From positions 62,001-126,000 of the forward strand of contig NZ_JBNPVX010000001.1 in NCBI RefSeq assembly GCF_050434145.1: DNA of 64,000 bases, read 5' to 3'. Below the pieces are notes generated by a model. The model had not been told where the DNA came from. It saw only the letters and a list, made by a program, of their open reading frames with translations, and did not search any database. Positions 8,662 to 16,851 of the stretch are shown in pieces; position 1 is the first letter of the stretch, and every line of letters starts with the position of its first letter. The position numbers were made by a program, and so were the translations under genes. This stretch comes from JAISST01 sp050434145. GTDB lineage: Bacteria; Fusobacteriota; Fusobacteriia; Fusobacteriales; Fusobacteriaceae.

Positions 8662-9969
8662 TTAAATTATTTCACCATATAAAGTCCAAGTATTACAATG
8701 ATTTATTCTTACATTGACAAAACTTCCTTTTAATCCTATATTACCTTCAAATAATACTATTTTGTTAGTCAAAGTTCTACCTGTCAGCATTTTAGAATTT
8801 TTTTTGCTCTCACCTTCTACAAGTATCCTTTCGATCTTTCCTAGATAACTTTTGCTTATACTTAATGTACATTCATTTTGCAATTTCATTAATCTTTGTA
8901 ACCTTTCATTTTTTATTTTATCATCGACTTGATTTGTCATAGTAGCTGCTCTAGTCCCATTTCTTATAGAGTACATAAACATAAAAGACATCTCAAATTT
9001 AACTTTTTTTACTACATCCAAAGTATCTATAAAGTCTTCTTCTGTTTCACCAGGAAAACCAACTATAATATCTGTAGTTAATGATACTTCCTTAATTCTA
9101 TCTTTAATTTTTTTAGCCAAATTTAAGTAATCATCTTTACTATAACCCCTATTCATCATTTTCAATATTTCACTAGAACCTGCCTGTAATGGTAAATGAA
9201 TAGATCTAGAAATTTTAGTATTCTTTGCTATTACATCTATCAGTTCATCACTAAAATCTCTTGGATGAGGTGACATGAACCTCAATATATAATCACCATC
9301 TATTTTACATATTTCTTCTAATAATTTTGCAAAATTATCAGTGCTATCAAAATCATTTCCATAGGAGTTTACATTTTGACCTAATAATGTTATTTCTTTA
9401 TAACCTAACTCTATGTATTTCTGTGCTTGGTGAATTATATCCACCATCGGCACAGATCTCTCTCTCCCTCTTACATATGGAATAATACAATAAGTGCAGA
9501 AATTATTGCAACCATAAGTAATTGCAATAGAAGCATTCTTACTGCTTCCAAAATCCGCTTCCAAGTAGTCTGGCAATTGATTTTCATTATCGATAGAAAC
9601 AATCGTTTTTTTCTTTTTCAATTCCAAGTTATCTATTGCATCTGGAAGTTGTCCTATATTTTGATTCCCCATAATTATATCAATAGCGGGAAATTTTTCT
9701 ATCAGTTTTCTCCCCATTTCTTGTGCAAAACATCCTGTAACCCCTATTACTAGTCCTTTTTCATCTTTTATTTTTTTCAATTCCCCTATTTTTCCATATA
9801 TTTGTGTTGCAGCTCCTTCTCTCACTGTACAAGTGTTCAATATAACTAAATCCGCCTCATAAATATCTTCTGTCATCTTATAGTTAATATCTTCTAGAAT
9901 TTTTTTTATCTTAGCACTTTCATTAACATTCATTTGACATCCGTAAGTAATTATTGATGCCTTCTTCAC
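8662..9969 (-). CDS. miaB: MiaB, tRNA 2-methylthio-N6-isopentenyladenosine synthase
   Basis: Radical-SAM methylthiotransferase modifying A37 of tRNAs reading UNN codons. The N-terminal UPF0004 domain has ITYGCQMNVNES and NTCTVREGA (cluster Cys). The radical SAM motif is YGCNNFCTYCIIPYVRGRERS, and a C-terminal TRAM domain follows (ILVEGESKKNSKMLTGRT). YGCQMN and the TVREGA block separate MiaB from MtaB/RimO. No ATG is available: GGAGG five bases before GTG 9969 supports that start over a GTG at 9981, which would contain the ribosome site. Confidence 0.95.
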   Translation of the reverse strand: MKKASIITYGCQMNVNESAKIKKILEDINYKMTEDIYEADLVILNTCTVREGAATQIYGKIGELKKIKDEKGLVIGVTGCFAQEMGRKLIEKFPAIDIIMGNQNIGQLPDAIDNLELKKKKTIVSIDNENQLPDYLEADFGSSKNASIAITYGCNNFCTYCIIPYVRGRERSVPMVDIIHQAQKYIELGYKEITLLGQNVNSYGNDFDSTDNFAKLLEEICKIDGDYILRFMSPHPRDFSDELIDVIAKNTKISRSIHLPLQAGSSEILKMMNRGYSKDDYLNLAKKIKDRIKEVSLTTDIIVGFPGETEEDFIDTLDVVKKVKFEMSFMFMYSIRNGTRAATMTNQVDDKIKNERLQRLMKLQNECTLSISKSYLGKIERILVEGESKKNSKMLTGRTLTNKIVLFEGNIGLKGSFVNVRINHCNTWTLYGEII

Positions 9970-10187
9970 TTTAGCCTCCACATTATGTAAATTATTCCAA
10001 ACAAAAATTAAATTTTATTACATTATAACATCCAATCAAGATTCTGGCAACATTATTTTTTTCTTTTTATCTCTTTTTTCTTTCTTTCACACAAAATTTA
10101 ATATATCACAATTATATTTTTTCTGTATTTTAACTACCTATTTAATTGGTTACCAATAGAATAATATATGTCAATTTAACAATTTAC

Positions 10188-10229
10188 CAAAAACAACAAA
10201 ACTGCACCTGTATATAAACTGATGCAGTT
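10188..10229 (-). terminator. Intrinsic terminator after the csoR-to-ogg operon
   Basis: Minus strand AACTGCA-loop-TGCAGTT followed by a T-rich run (TTGTTGTTTTT). It lies just beyond the ogg stop codon and closes the five-gene operon. Confidence 0.75.
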
Positions 10230-10237
10230 CTAACAAA

Positions 10238-10894
10238 TTATTTAAATATTTCTCCCGCCTCTTTATACCAGAGAAGCAAGTCTAACTCATCCATCTTAAT
10301 CTTTGCTACCTTACAAAACTTCTTCATCTTTTCTTCAATTTCTAAATAAGACTTTTTTGTAAGAGTTTTTGGGATTTCATCTATAATTTCCAATTTTACT
10401 AAATTTCTCAAAATATGCCTATCCAAAATAGCAACATCTGATCCGAATCCTACATTTCTAAGAAAATGACCAGCCTCTTTATATGCCATACCTTTTATAT
10501 TGCTTACTATCCACTCTCTTTTTTCACTTACATTTTTTATGGAGTCAAAAAAATCACGAGTTATTATTTTTCCAGATTTATCTGTCATCTGTTCTCTCAA
10601 TTCAATTAAATACTTTGCTTTATTATTCTTGAATCTCACTACATTTAGGTATTCTACAATCTCATCAACTTTTCCTTTGAATAATAACCCATCATTCCGC
10701 AATTTTGTAATGGCACTCCATGCATTTACTGCCTTAGACTGTGGAGTTAATATACAAAAAGATAGTTCTGCATGGATATCTTCATTACTTCCTTTAATCC
10801 AAATTTCTTTAAATTCATCCAATCTTTCATTTATATCTATTTTTTTTTCATTGTATATTTTTTCTATTTCTTTAAAATAAGCATTTAGTTTCAT
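10238..10894 (-). CDS. ogg: 8-oxoguanine DNA glycosylase/AP lyase (Ogg2 type)
   Basis: A helix-hairpin-helix base-excision repair enzyme of the archaeal-type Ogg2 family (218 aa, the usual length) that removes 8-oxoguanine and nicks the abasic site. Family signatures include LSFCILTPQSKAVNAW near the N-terminus, the HhH segment with a candidate catalytic Lys (SNIKGMAYKEAGHFLRNVG), the catalytic Asp in VAILDRHILRNL, and the C-terminal LDLLLWYKEAG tail. It follows cdd by 30 nt, last in the operon with csoR and a two-component system. This link to metal or oxidative stress is plausible but inferred. Confidence 0.9.
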   Translation of the reverse strand: MKLNAYFKEIEKIYNEKKIDINERLDEFKEIWIKGSNEDIHAELSFCILTPQSKAVNAWSAITKLRNDGLLFKGKVDEIVEYLNVVRFKNNKAKYLIELREQMTDKSGKIITRDFFDSIKNVSEKREWIVSNIKGMAYKEAGHFLRNVGFGSDVAILDRHILRNLVKLEIIDEIPKTLTKKSYLEIEEKMKKFCKVAKIKMDELDLLLWYKEAGEIFK

Positions 10895-10924
10895 GTAATA
10901 TTCCTTCCAAACAATATTTAACTT

Positions 10925-11326
10925 TCATAAAACAAAGCTATATGGTAATAATTCTGCTGCAGTAAAAACCTTGTATTCTTTCTTCATATTAGACAAAATA
11001 ATCACTGTTTCTGGTGTTGCAAATTCCGTAATTACTTGTCTACAAGCCCCACAAGGTGAAATAGGCTCACTAGTATTTCCTATCACACATACTACCTTTA
11101 TTTTTTTCATTCCATTTGTTACTGCAGAAAATATTGCATTTCTTTCTGCACACATTGAAAGACCATAAGATGCATTCTCCACATTAACTCCTTTGAACAT
11201 CCTATCCTTATCATCTACAACAATTGCACTCACATTAAAATCAGAGTATTTTGCATAAGCATTTCCAATATTTTTTATACATTCATTTATTAAATATAAG
11301 ATTTCATCTTTTGTCATCATACTCAT
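10925..11326 (-). CDS. cdd: Cytidine deaminase
   Basis: Zn-dependent homotetrameric-type cytidine/deoxycytidine deaminase for pyrimidine salvage (133 aa, the standard short form). NVENASYGLSMCAERNAI carries the zinc Cys and catalytic Glu (C-A-E), and SPCGACRQVI supplies the PCxxC pair. The start region MMTKDEILYLI is compact, and an alternative Met lies three codons in. It sits 6 nt after the sensor kinase gene, in the same operon. Confidence 0.96.
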   Translation of the reverse strand: MSMMTKDEILYLINECIKNIGNAYAKYSDFNVSAIVVDDKDRMFKGVNVENASYGLSMCAERNAIFSAVTNGMKKIKVVCVIGNTSEPISPCGACRQVITEFATPETVIILSNMKKEYKVFTAAELLPYSFVL

Positions 11327-11332
11327 CCTTTA

Positions 11333-12748
11333 CTAATCTTTTACTTGAAATTCTCTCTTACTTAAAGTAAACCAAAAGGTTACCCACTTATCTACAAGGT
11401 TCACTCCATATTCACATTTGTGATTATCTAGAATTCCTTTTACTATTGATAAGCCAAGACCATGCCCTTCTCTATTTCTAGCTTTATCTTTTCTAAAAAA
11501 AGGGGTCCATATGTCTTCCAGATCATTTTCGTTTAAAAGATCTGTTTCATTACTTACTGCCAATACATATACATCTTCTTTCTCTTCCACATTGATTTTT
11601 ATGTCACTTGATGGAGTTGAATATTTCACTGCATTAACTATAAAGTTATCCATTACTCTATCTATATAGCGTTCTTCACAATACACTAATATACTCTTTG
11701 GTCCTGTATATAGTATCTTTTTATCTTCTCTAGAATATCTTTTTATAAATTCTTTTATAGCCATATAATAATCAACTTGCTCTAATACAATTGTAAAATA
11801 TTTAGATTCCATCTGAGACACTAGAAGTAATTCTTGTACCAATTCATTCATTGCATAACTTTCTTCTATTATCGTTTCACAATAAAATTGTATATCTTCT
11901 TTGTTCATGACATTTTCTAAAAGTCCTTGAGCGTATCCCTGAACAATTGCTATTGGAGTCTTCAATTCATGACTAACACTTGCTATGAATTCCTTTCTAA
12001 AGTCATCTAAGCGCTTTTCACGCTCTATGTCTTTTTCCAAAATGGCATTTTTTTCTTTTATTTCATTAATGTTGCTTTCTAAAATTATAGCCATTTTATT
12101 AATCATATTCCCCAATTCGCCTATTTCGTCCTTTTTCTTAGTATTGTTAAATCTTTTAGAAAAGTCAAATTTGGATATTCTTTCTGCAATATCTATTATT
12201 TCATACAATGGAGTACTCATCTTATTAGAAAATATATATGCAATCAAACAACCAATTATAAAAGCAATTCCTATTACCTGAAGATAGTATCCTGTAGAAA
12301 TATCTATTCCTTCTTCTAAAAAGTTTAATGGACTAAGTATTTCTATGTACATTCCTTCTTCAGAATAAGGAACAAATAGCATCAGAGTTTTCCCTCTATA
12401 GTCAAATAAAATTTCTTTTCTAAAAGCCATTACACCACTATCTAGTTGTTCTTTTATATTTTCAATTTGCTCGCGACTCATCATTGAGGTTTTTTCAAGT
12501 TCATACAATTTATCGACTTTTTTTAATGATACAGAAACATTAGAATTCATCTCAATATTCTGTATATCAATTTCATATAATGGATTCATCATTACTCGTC
12601 CCAGATTTAACAACTTCTCTCTTTGTCTTCCTATGTAGAATTTTTCCAAATATAAACTATTGAGAACTAGTATCCCAAAAAGAATCATTGCAATTAGACT
12701 AGATAGCAAGAAAAAAATCTTCCATCTTATTTTCATGTTTTTCTCCAA
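11333..12748 (-). CDS. Sensor histidine kinase (HAMP, HisKA, HATPase)
   Basis: A 471-aa membrane kinase: TM1 ~9-29, an extracytoplasmic sensor region of ~125 residues, TM2 ~153-175, a HAMP linker (SNKMSTPLYEIIDIAERISKF), a dimerisation/phosphoacceptor helix with His in ASVSHELKTPIAIVQGYAQG, and an ATPase domain with N box (FIVNAVKYSTP) and GHGLGLSIVKGIL. It is a classical partner for the OmpR-type regulator encoded 26 nt upstream. The signal is unknown; the CsoR-type repressor at the head of the operon suggests metal or redox stress. Confidence 0.95.
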   Translation of the reverse strand: MEKNMKIRWKIFFLLSSLIAMILFGILVLNSLYLEKFYIGRQREKLLNLGRVMMNPLYEIDIQNIEMNSNVSVSLKKVDKLYELEKTSMMSREQIENIKEQLDSGVMAFRKEILFDYRGKTLMLFVPYSEEGMYIEILSPLNFLEEGIDISTGYYLQVIGIAFIIGCLIAYIFSNKMSTPLYEIIDIAERISKFDFSKRFNNTKKKDEIGELGNMINKMAIILESNINEIKEKNAILEKDIEREKRLDDFRKEFIASVSHELKTPIAIVQGYAQGLLENVMNKEDIQFYCETIIEESYAMNELVQELLLVSQMESKYFTIVLEQVDYYMAIKEFIKRYSREDKKILYTGPKSILVYCEERYIDRVMDNFIVNAVKYSTPSSDIKINVEEKEDVYVLAVSNETDLLNENDLEDIWTPFFRKDKARNREGHGLGLSIVKGILDNHKCEYGVNLVDKWVTFWFTLSKREFQVKD

Positions 12749-12774
12749 AAATTATTTATTTAGAAAAATTTTTC

Positions 12775-13467
12775 TTAATCTCTTTCATATTCCAATTCGG
12801 GTGTTGCAGCAGAATCAAATTTGTACCCAAATCCTCTTACTGTTTGTATATAATGTTCACCTATTTTTCTTCTCAATCTTTTGATATGAGTGTCTACAGT
12901 TCTCAAGTCTCCATAATAGTCCCAACCCCATACAGAGTTAAGTATCTTTTCTCTAGATAGAGCTATTCCATCATTTTCCATGAAGAAATATAACATGTCA
13001 TATTCTTTAGGAGTCAATTCTAAAGAAGAATCTTTCAATCTTACTTCTCTTTTAGAACTATCCAATTTTATTTCACCAGCTTCCATATTAGAAGTTTTTT
13101 CTACTTTTCCATCTCTTCTAAGAAGAGCTTTCACTTTAGCTACCAGCAATTTAGGGTTAAATGGCTTTACTATATAGTCATCTGTTTTTAATTCATATCC
13201 AAACAGTTGATCGCTTTCATCAGCTCTTGCACTTAACATTATTACAGGAATTTGAGATTCTTCTCTTATTTTCCTACAAACACTCCAACCATCAATTTTG
13301 GGCATCATTATGTCCAATATTATAATATCATAATCTTTTTTCGAAAATAAATCTAATCCTACTTCTCCATCCTCTGCCTCATCAACTACAAATTCCTCTC
13401 TTACAAGATAGTCTTTAATTAATTTCCTGATTTTCCACTCATCATCAATGATTAATACTTTTTTCAT
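12775..13467 (-). CDS. OmpR/PhoB-family response regulator
   Basis: A 230-aa DNA-binding response regulator. The receiver domain has the acidic pair DD (7-8), phosphoacceptor Asp in IIILDIMMPKIDGW (~52), Thr/Ser switch IMLSARADESD and Lys in DYIVKPFNPK. The C-terminal winged helix carries LTPKEYDMLYFFMEN and VDTHIKRLRRKI..VRGFGYKF. Cognate kinase is immediately downstream; csoR is 13 nt upstream. Confidence 0.96.
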   Translation of the reverse strand: MKKVLIIDDEWKIRKLIKDYLVREEFVVDEAEDGEVGLDLFSKKDYDIIILDIMMPKIDGWSVCRKIREESQIPVIMLSARADESDQLFGYELKTDDYIVKPFNPKLLVAKVKALLRRDGKVEKTSNMEAGEIKLDSSKREVRLKDSSLELTPKEYDMLYFFMENDGIALSREKILNSVWGWDYYGDLRTVDTHIKRLRRKIGEHYIQTVRGFGYKFDSAATPELEYERD

Positions 13468-13480
13468 TTACATCACACTC

Positions 13481-13771
13481 CTATTTTAATATTTTATTCA
13501 AAGTATATAAAAAACCTTCCAATACCTTGTCTTCCTGTCCAGACTTGATATCTTCTACCAAACAGTGCTTAATATGCGACTCCAATACCATTTTACTCAC
13601 ACCATTGAGTGCTGCCTTTACTGATGAAATCTGGTTTAGAACATCATCACAATGGATATCATTTTCTACCATTTTTTTTATTCCTCTTAGTTGACCTTCT
13701 ATTCTATTTAATCTAGTAGAAAGATTTTTCTTAAATTCTGTATTTTCAACTTTCAATATCTCTTTGGCCAT
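13481..13771 (-). CDS. csoR: CsoR/FrmR-family metal-sensing repressor
   Basis: A 96-aa all-helical DUF156 repressor. RLNRIEGQLRGIKKMVEND is the family's DNA-facing helix, and the ligand set reads Cys (NDIHCDD), His (ESHIKHC) and Cys four residues later, the C-H-C pattern of Cu(I)-sensing CsoR. FrmR-type sensors lack the last Cys. The start is ATG 13771, with GGGGGA in front; an upstream in-frame TTG (13807) has no ribosome site. First gene of a csoR-regulator-kinase-cdd-ogg operon. No copper ATPase or chaperone is adjacent, so the effector is not proven. Confidence 0.88.
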   Translation of the reverse strand: MAKEILKVENTEFKKNLSTRLNRIEGQLRGIKKMVENDIHCDDVLNQISSVKAALNGVSKMVLESHIKHCLVEDIKSGQEDKVLEGFLYTLNKILK

Positions 13772-13841
13772 AAGTCCCCCTATGTCACCTTTTTTTGGAA
13801 AATTCAAGCAATTTTTTTAGATTCTAAACTACTTATAAGAT

Positions 13842-13870
13842 AGTATACATTCTTTTGTGACAAAAATCAA
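13842..13870 (-). promoter_or_regulatory. Sigma-70 promoter of the csoR operon
   Basis: Minus strand TTGATT (13870-13865), a 17-nt spacer and TATACT (13847-13842). The predicted start is ~64 nt before the csoR ATG. Confidence 0.7.
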
Positions 13871-13887
13871 CTAATATTTTTGTCACA
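13856..13887. promoter_or_regulatory. 32-bp palindromic operator candidate over the csoR promoter
   Basis: Perfect 12-bp inverted repeat TGTGACAAAAAT / ATTTTTGTCACA with an 8-bp centre. One arm lies in the -35/-10 spacer, the other just upstream of -35, a position suited to repression. It does not resemble the G-tract operators described for CsoR, so another regulator may bind. Confidence 0.65.
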
Positions 13888-13980
13888 TCTTTTTCTTCGA
13901 TTTCAATTTATCCAGTTAAATTCACTATTTATAGCCTTTGCATAATTTAATCCTAAATTTATTTATTATAAATTTTTTTA

Positions 13981-14018
13981 TATTTTGAAAATAAAGCGCA
14001 GGCATACACCTACGCTTT
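13981..14018 (-). terminator. Intrinsic terminator of the flavin reductase gene
   Basis: AAAGCGTAGG / CCTGCGCTTT hairpin (one G-T pair) on the minus strand followed by ATTTTC, immediately after the stop codon region of the gene at 14026. Confidence 0.7.
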
Positions 14019-14025
14019 AACTCCA

Positions 14026-15765
14026 TTACTTTCCAATTTTTTCTTTCGCTACATTTTCACCAGCAATACGCCCAAATACAGTAATATCTGCTAGAGCGTT
14101 TCCTCCCAATCTATTTGTACCATGTATTCCACCAGTTACTTCTCCTGCAGCATATAATCCTGGAATTATCTTTCCATCTTTATTTATTACTTGTGCATTT
14201 TCATTTATTTGCAGTCCTCCCATTGTGTGGTGCACTGTTGGTATTCTGCCACCTGCATAGAAAGGAGCTTTTTCTATCTTTACTCCGAATAATTTTCTGC
14301 CAAATTCATCTTGCTTTGTATCTACAGCTTTGTTGTAATCTTCTATTGTCTTTTTTAAATTTTCTACTGGCACTTTTATCTTTTCTGCCAACTCTTCTAT
14401 AGAATTTGCTGATACAGCTCTATTCTCTGCTATTAATTCCCCAATAGATTCATTAAAATTATTTTTTACATCTGTAGTTGAATATACTTGAGAATCCAAT
14501 ATTGTCCACATAAAAGCATCTGGTTGTTGAAATAATGCATTTGTCATTACATCTCTTCTTGCATCCTCAGCCACAAAACGCTTTCCTTCCTTATTAACAA
14601 AGATTCTATCTTCAACACTCAATTCTATATTCCCAGAAAGACTTCCTGTCCTAGGATCGCCCATAGGTAGCATTTGAATATACTCCATACCTACAGTATT
14701 CGCTCCCACTTTCTCCGCCATCATTATTCCTACAGCATCACTACCAGGATGATTAGTTGTTAAAATATTCTCTTTAAGATTAGGATTAAATTTTGTTCTA
14801 TACTCTACATCTCCACCAAATCCGCCAGTAGCTATTACTACACCTTTGGTGGCATTAAAAGTTATATTTTCAGTCTTGCTATTTCCTTTCACTCCTACTA
14901 TTCTTCCATCTTTACTAACTAATTCTTTTGCTTCCGTCTCATAAAATATTTGGATTCCATTTTTTTCAGCAAAATCTTTATAAGTCAGAATAAAACCTGT
15001 TCCTACTGGAGTAGATGGCTTGTGGGCTCTAGGATGTAATCCACCTAACACTGTAAATAACTCATCATTAAATTTCATCCCTAAACCTTCCAACCACTCT
15101 AAAGCTGGATAAGCATTGTCAACAAGTAATCTTACTAGTTTAGGATCCGCTTTTTCATCTCCACCTTTGAATGTTTGATCATAATGCAAATCAGTTGAAT
15201 CTTCTATTTTTTGTGCTTTTTGCCTTTTAGGGTCTGCTGCATTATAAGCCCCACCAGATAATATTGTATTTCCACCTAATCTAGGCATTTTTTCTATTAA
15301 TATAACACTTGCACCATTTTGTTTTGCTGTAACTGCTGCAGCTAGTCCAGCACCACCCCCACCAATAACCACAACATCTGCTGTATATTCAGTATCTTTT
15401 TTCACTATTGGTGCAATTTCTGGTTTTTTCATAAATTCAGCTGGAGTTCCACCAGCCTTTTCTAAAGCAGTTCTTATTGCCATTTTCAATCCAGCACTTG
15501 TAGATGTCGCACCAGCTACAGAGTCAACACCTACACTTTGGTTTTCTATTATCTCTTTGGGAAGTTTATCTAGGGCAATTGTTCCCACATAATTTGTTTC
15601 TCTATTTTCAAGTACATTAATCTCTTCAATCTTACTCTCAGACACTTTGACTTTAACCTTGATTTGTCCACCATAACCTTTAGCTTCTCCATCATAAGTC
15701 CCTGGCGTGTAACCAAATAATGCAAATGATGTCAATGCACATATCAATAATACTTTCTTAATCAT
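14026..15765 (-). CDS. Exported FMN/FAD flavoprotein, fumarate/urocanate-reductase family
   Basis: A single-polypeptide flavocytochrome-c-like reductase (579 aa) without visible haem motifs. Signal peptide ~1-18 (MIKKVLLICALTSFALFG). Next an FMN_bind domain (~20-100) whose AGATST motif (84-89) offers the Thr for covalent FMN attachment. Then an FAD_binding_2 domain beginning DVVVIGGGGAGLAAAVTAKQNG (~130), with active-site-type blocks HPRAHKPSTPVGTG, VHHTMGGLQ and GGIHGTNRLGGNALAD. The family includes periplasmic or extracellular fumarate, urocanate and related reductases used as terminal electron acceptors; the exact substrate cannot be read. Monocistronic, with its own terminator. Confidence 0.88.
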   Translation of the reverse strand: MIKKVLLICALTSFALFGYTPGTYDGEAKGYGGQIKVKVKVSESKIEEINVLENRETNYVGTIALDKLPKEIIENQSVGVDSVAGATSTSAGLKMAIRTALEKAGGTPAEFMKKPEIAPIVKKDTEYTADVVVIGGGGAGLAAAVTAKQNGASVILIEKMPRLGGNTILSGGAYNAADPKRQKAQKIEDSTDLHYDQTFKGGDEKADPKLVRLLVDNAYPALEWLEGLGMKFNDELFTVLGGLHPRAHKPSTPVGTGFILTYKDFAEKNGIQIFYETEAKELVSKDGRIVGVKGNSKTENITFNATKGVVIATGGFGGDVEYRTKFNPNLKENILTTNHPGSDAVGIMMAEKVGANTVGMEYIQMLPMGDPRTGSLSGNIELSVEDRIFVNKEGKRFVAEDARRDVMTNALFQQPDAFMWTILDSQVYSTTDVKNNFNESIGELIAENRAVSANSIEELAEKIKVPVENLKKTIEDYNKAVDTKQDEFGRKLFGVKIEKAPFYAGGRIPTVHHTMGGLQINENAQVINKDGKIIPGLYAAGEVTGGIHGTNRLGGNALADITVFGRIAGENVAKEKIGK

Positions 15766-15894
15766 TTTATCACATCCTTTTAATTTTTATTATTATATAT
15801 AGTATATCATATTGGAAATATTTTCAATAACAAATTTTCTCAAGAAATTTACCATATTCTTATAAAACAAACATCTAAATTATCTATAACTAAT

Positions 15895-16791
15895 CTATTT
15901 TAATTCAGATATAAAATCTTTTAACTCATTATTTAAATAGTCTTTTAAATCTTCAGATGTCTCTTTATTTTTTAGTCCAAATTCAATATTTGCTTTCAAT
16001 AAACCTATTTTACTACCTATGTCATATCTTTTTCCTTGAAAATTATACGCAACTACTTTCTCTCCATCTTTTATCATATCCAATATCCCATCTGTAAGTT
16101 GAATTTCACCACCTATTCCAACTTTTTCTTTCTCTAAATATTTAAAAATTTTATGATTTAATAAATATCTGCCCAAACAAGCCATTCTAGAAGGAGCAAT
16201 TTCAGCAGATGGTTTTTCTACAAAATCTTCCACAAGAAATGTTTCATTGTCTAATTCTTTTAATGGCTTTACTATCCCATACTTAGAGACATTTTCTAGT
16301 GACACTTCTTGGCATCCCAACACACTATGTCCATATTCTTCATATTTATCTATCAACTGTTTGGTTACAGGGTAATCTTTATTATCCATTATGTCATCCC
16401 CTAAGGCAATCACAAACGGTTCTTCACCTATAAAAGGTTTTGCTTTAAGTATTGCATGCCCCAAGCCTAGCGGTTTATTCTGTCTCACATAAAAAATCTT
16501 AGCCATAGTTGATATTTTTTCAATTCTCTTTAATAACTCTTGCTTATTTTCTTTTTCTAATGTATTTTCCAGCTCATAAGAATAATCAAAATGATCTTCT
16601 ATAGAATTCTTATTTCTTCCAGTTACTATAACTATCTCCTCTATTCCAGATGCTACCAGTTCTTCTACTATATATTGCAATGATGGTTTATCTACCAATA
16701 CCAACATTTCTTTAGGTTGTGCTTTTGTTGCTGGTAACACTCTTGTTCCCAAACCAGCAGCAGGTATTACTGCTTTTCTTATTTTAGTCAT
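15895..16791 (-). CDS. galU: UTP-glucose-1-phosphate uridylyltransferase
   Basis: Makes UDP-glucose for glycans and LPS. The 298-aa protein starts KAVIPAAGLGTRVLPATKAQPKEML, the nucleotide-binding signature of GalU, and contains VIALGDDIM (metal-binding Asp), VEDFVEKPS and GIGGEIQLTDGI. Normal length, intact. It is 60 nt downstream of the alanine symporter gene on the same strand. Confidence 0.97.
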   Translation of the reverse strand: MTKIRKAVIPAAGLGTRVLPATKAQPKEMLVLVDKPSLQYIVEELVASGIEEIVIVTGRNKNSIEDHFDYSYELENTLEKENKQELLKRIEKISTMAKIFYVRQNKPLGLGHAILKAKPFIGEEPFVIALGDDIMDNKDYPVTKQLIDKYEEYGHSVLGCQEVSLENVSKYGIVKPLKELDNETFLVEDFVEKPSAEIAPSRMACLGRYLLNHKIFKYLEKEKVGIGGEIQLTDGILDMIKDGEKVVAYNFQGKRYDIGSKIGLLKANIEFGLKNKETSEDLKDYLNNELKDFISELK

Positions 16792-16851
16792 AACTTAATC
16801 TCCTTTACAATATATCAATCATTGTATTAATTAATCTTATATTATCCAAAA

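Noticed and set aside
9969..9981. Longer GTG/TTG starts upstream of several genes (miaB, csoR, sigma factor, DUF6305-like, CoA transferase A, M23 peptidase)
   Set aside because: In most of these cases the GGAGG-type ribosome site would lie inside the coding region; for csoR (TTG 13807) and CoA transferase A (GTG 56436) the upstream start has no ribosome site. The downstream ATG or GTG has correct spacing.
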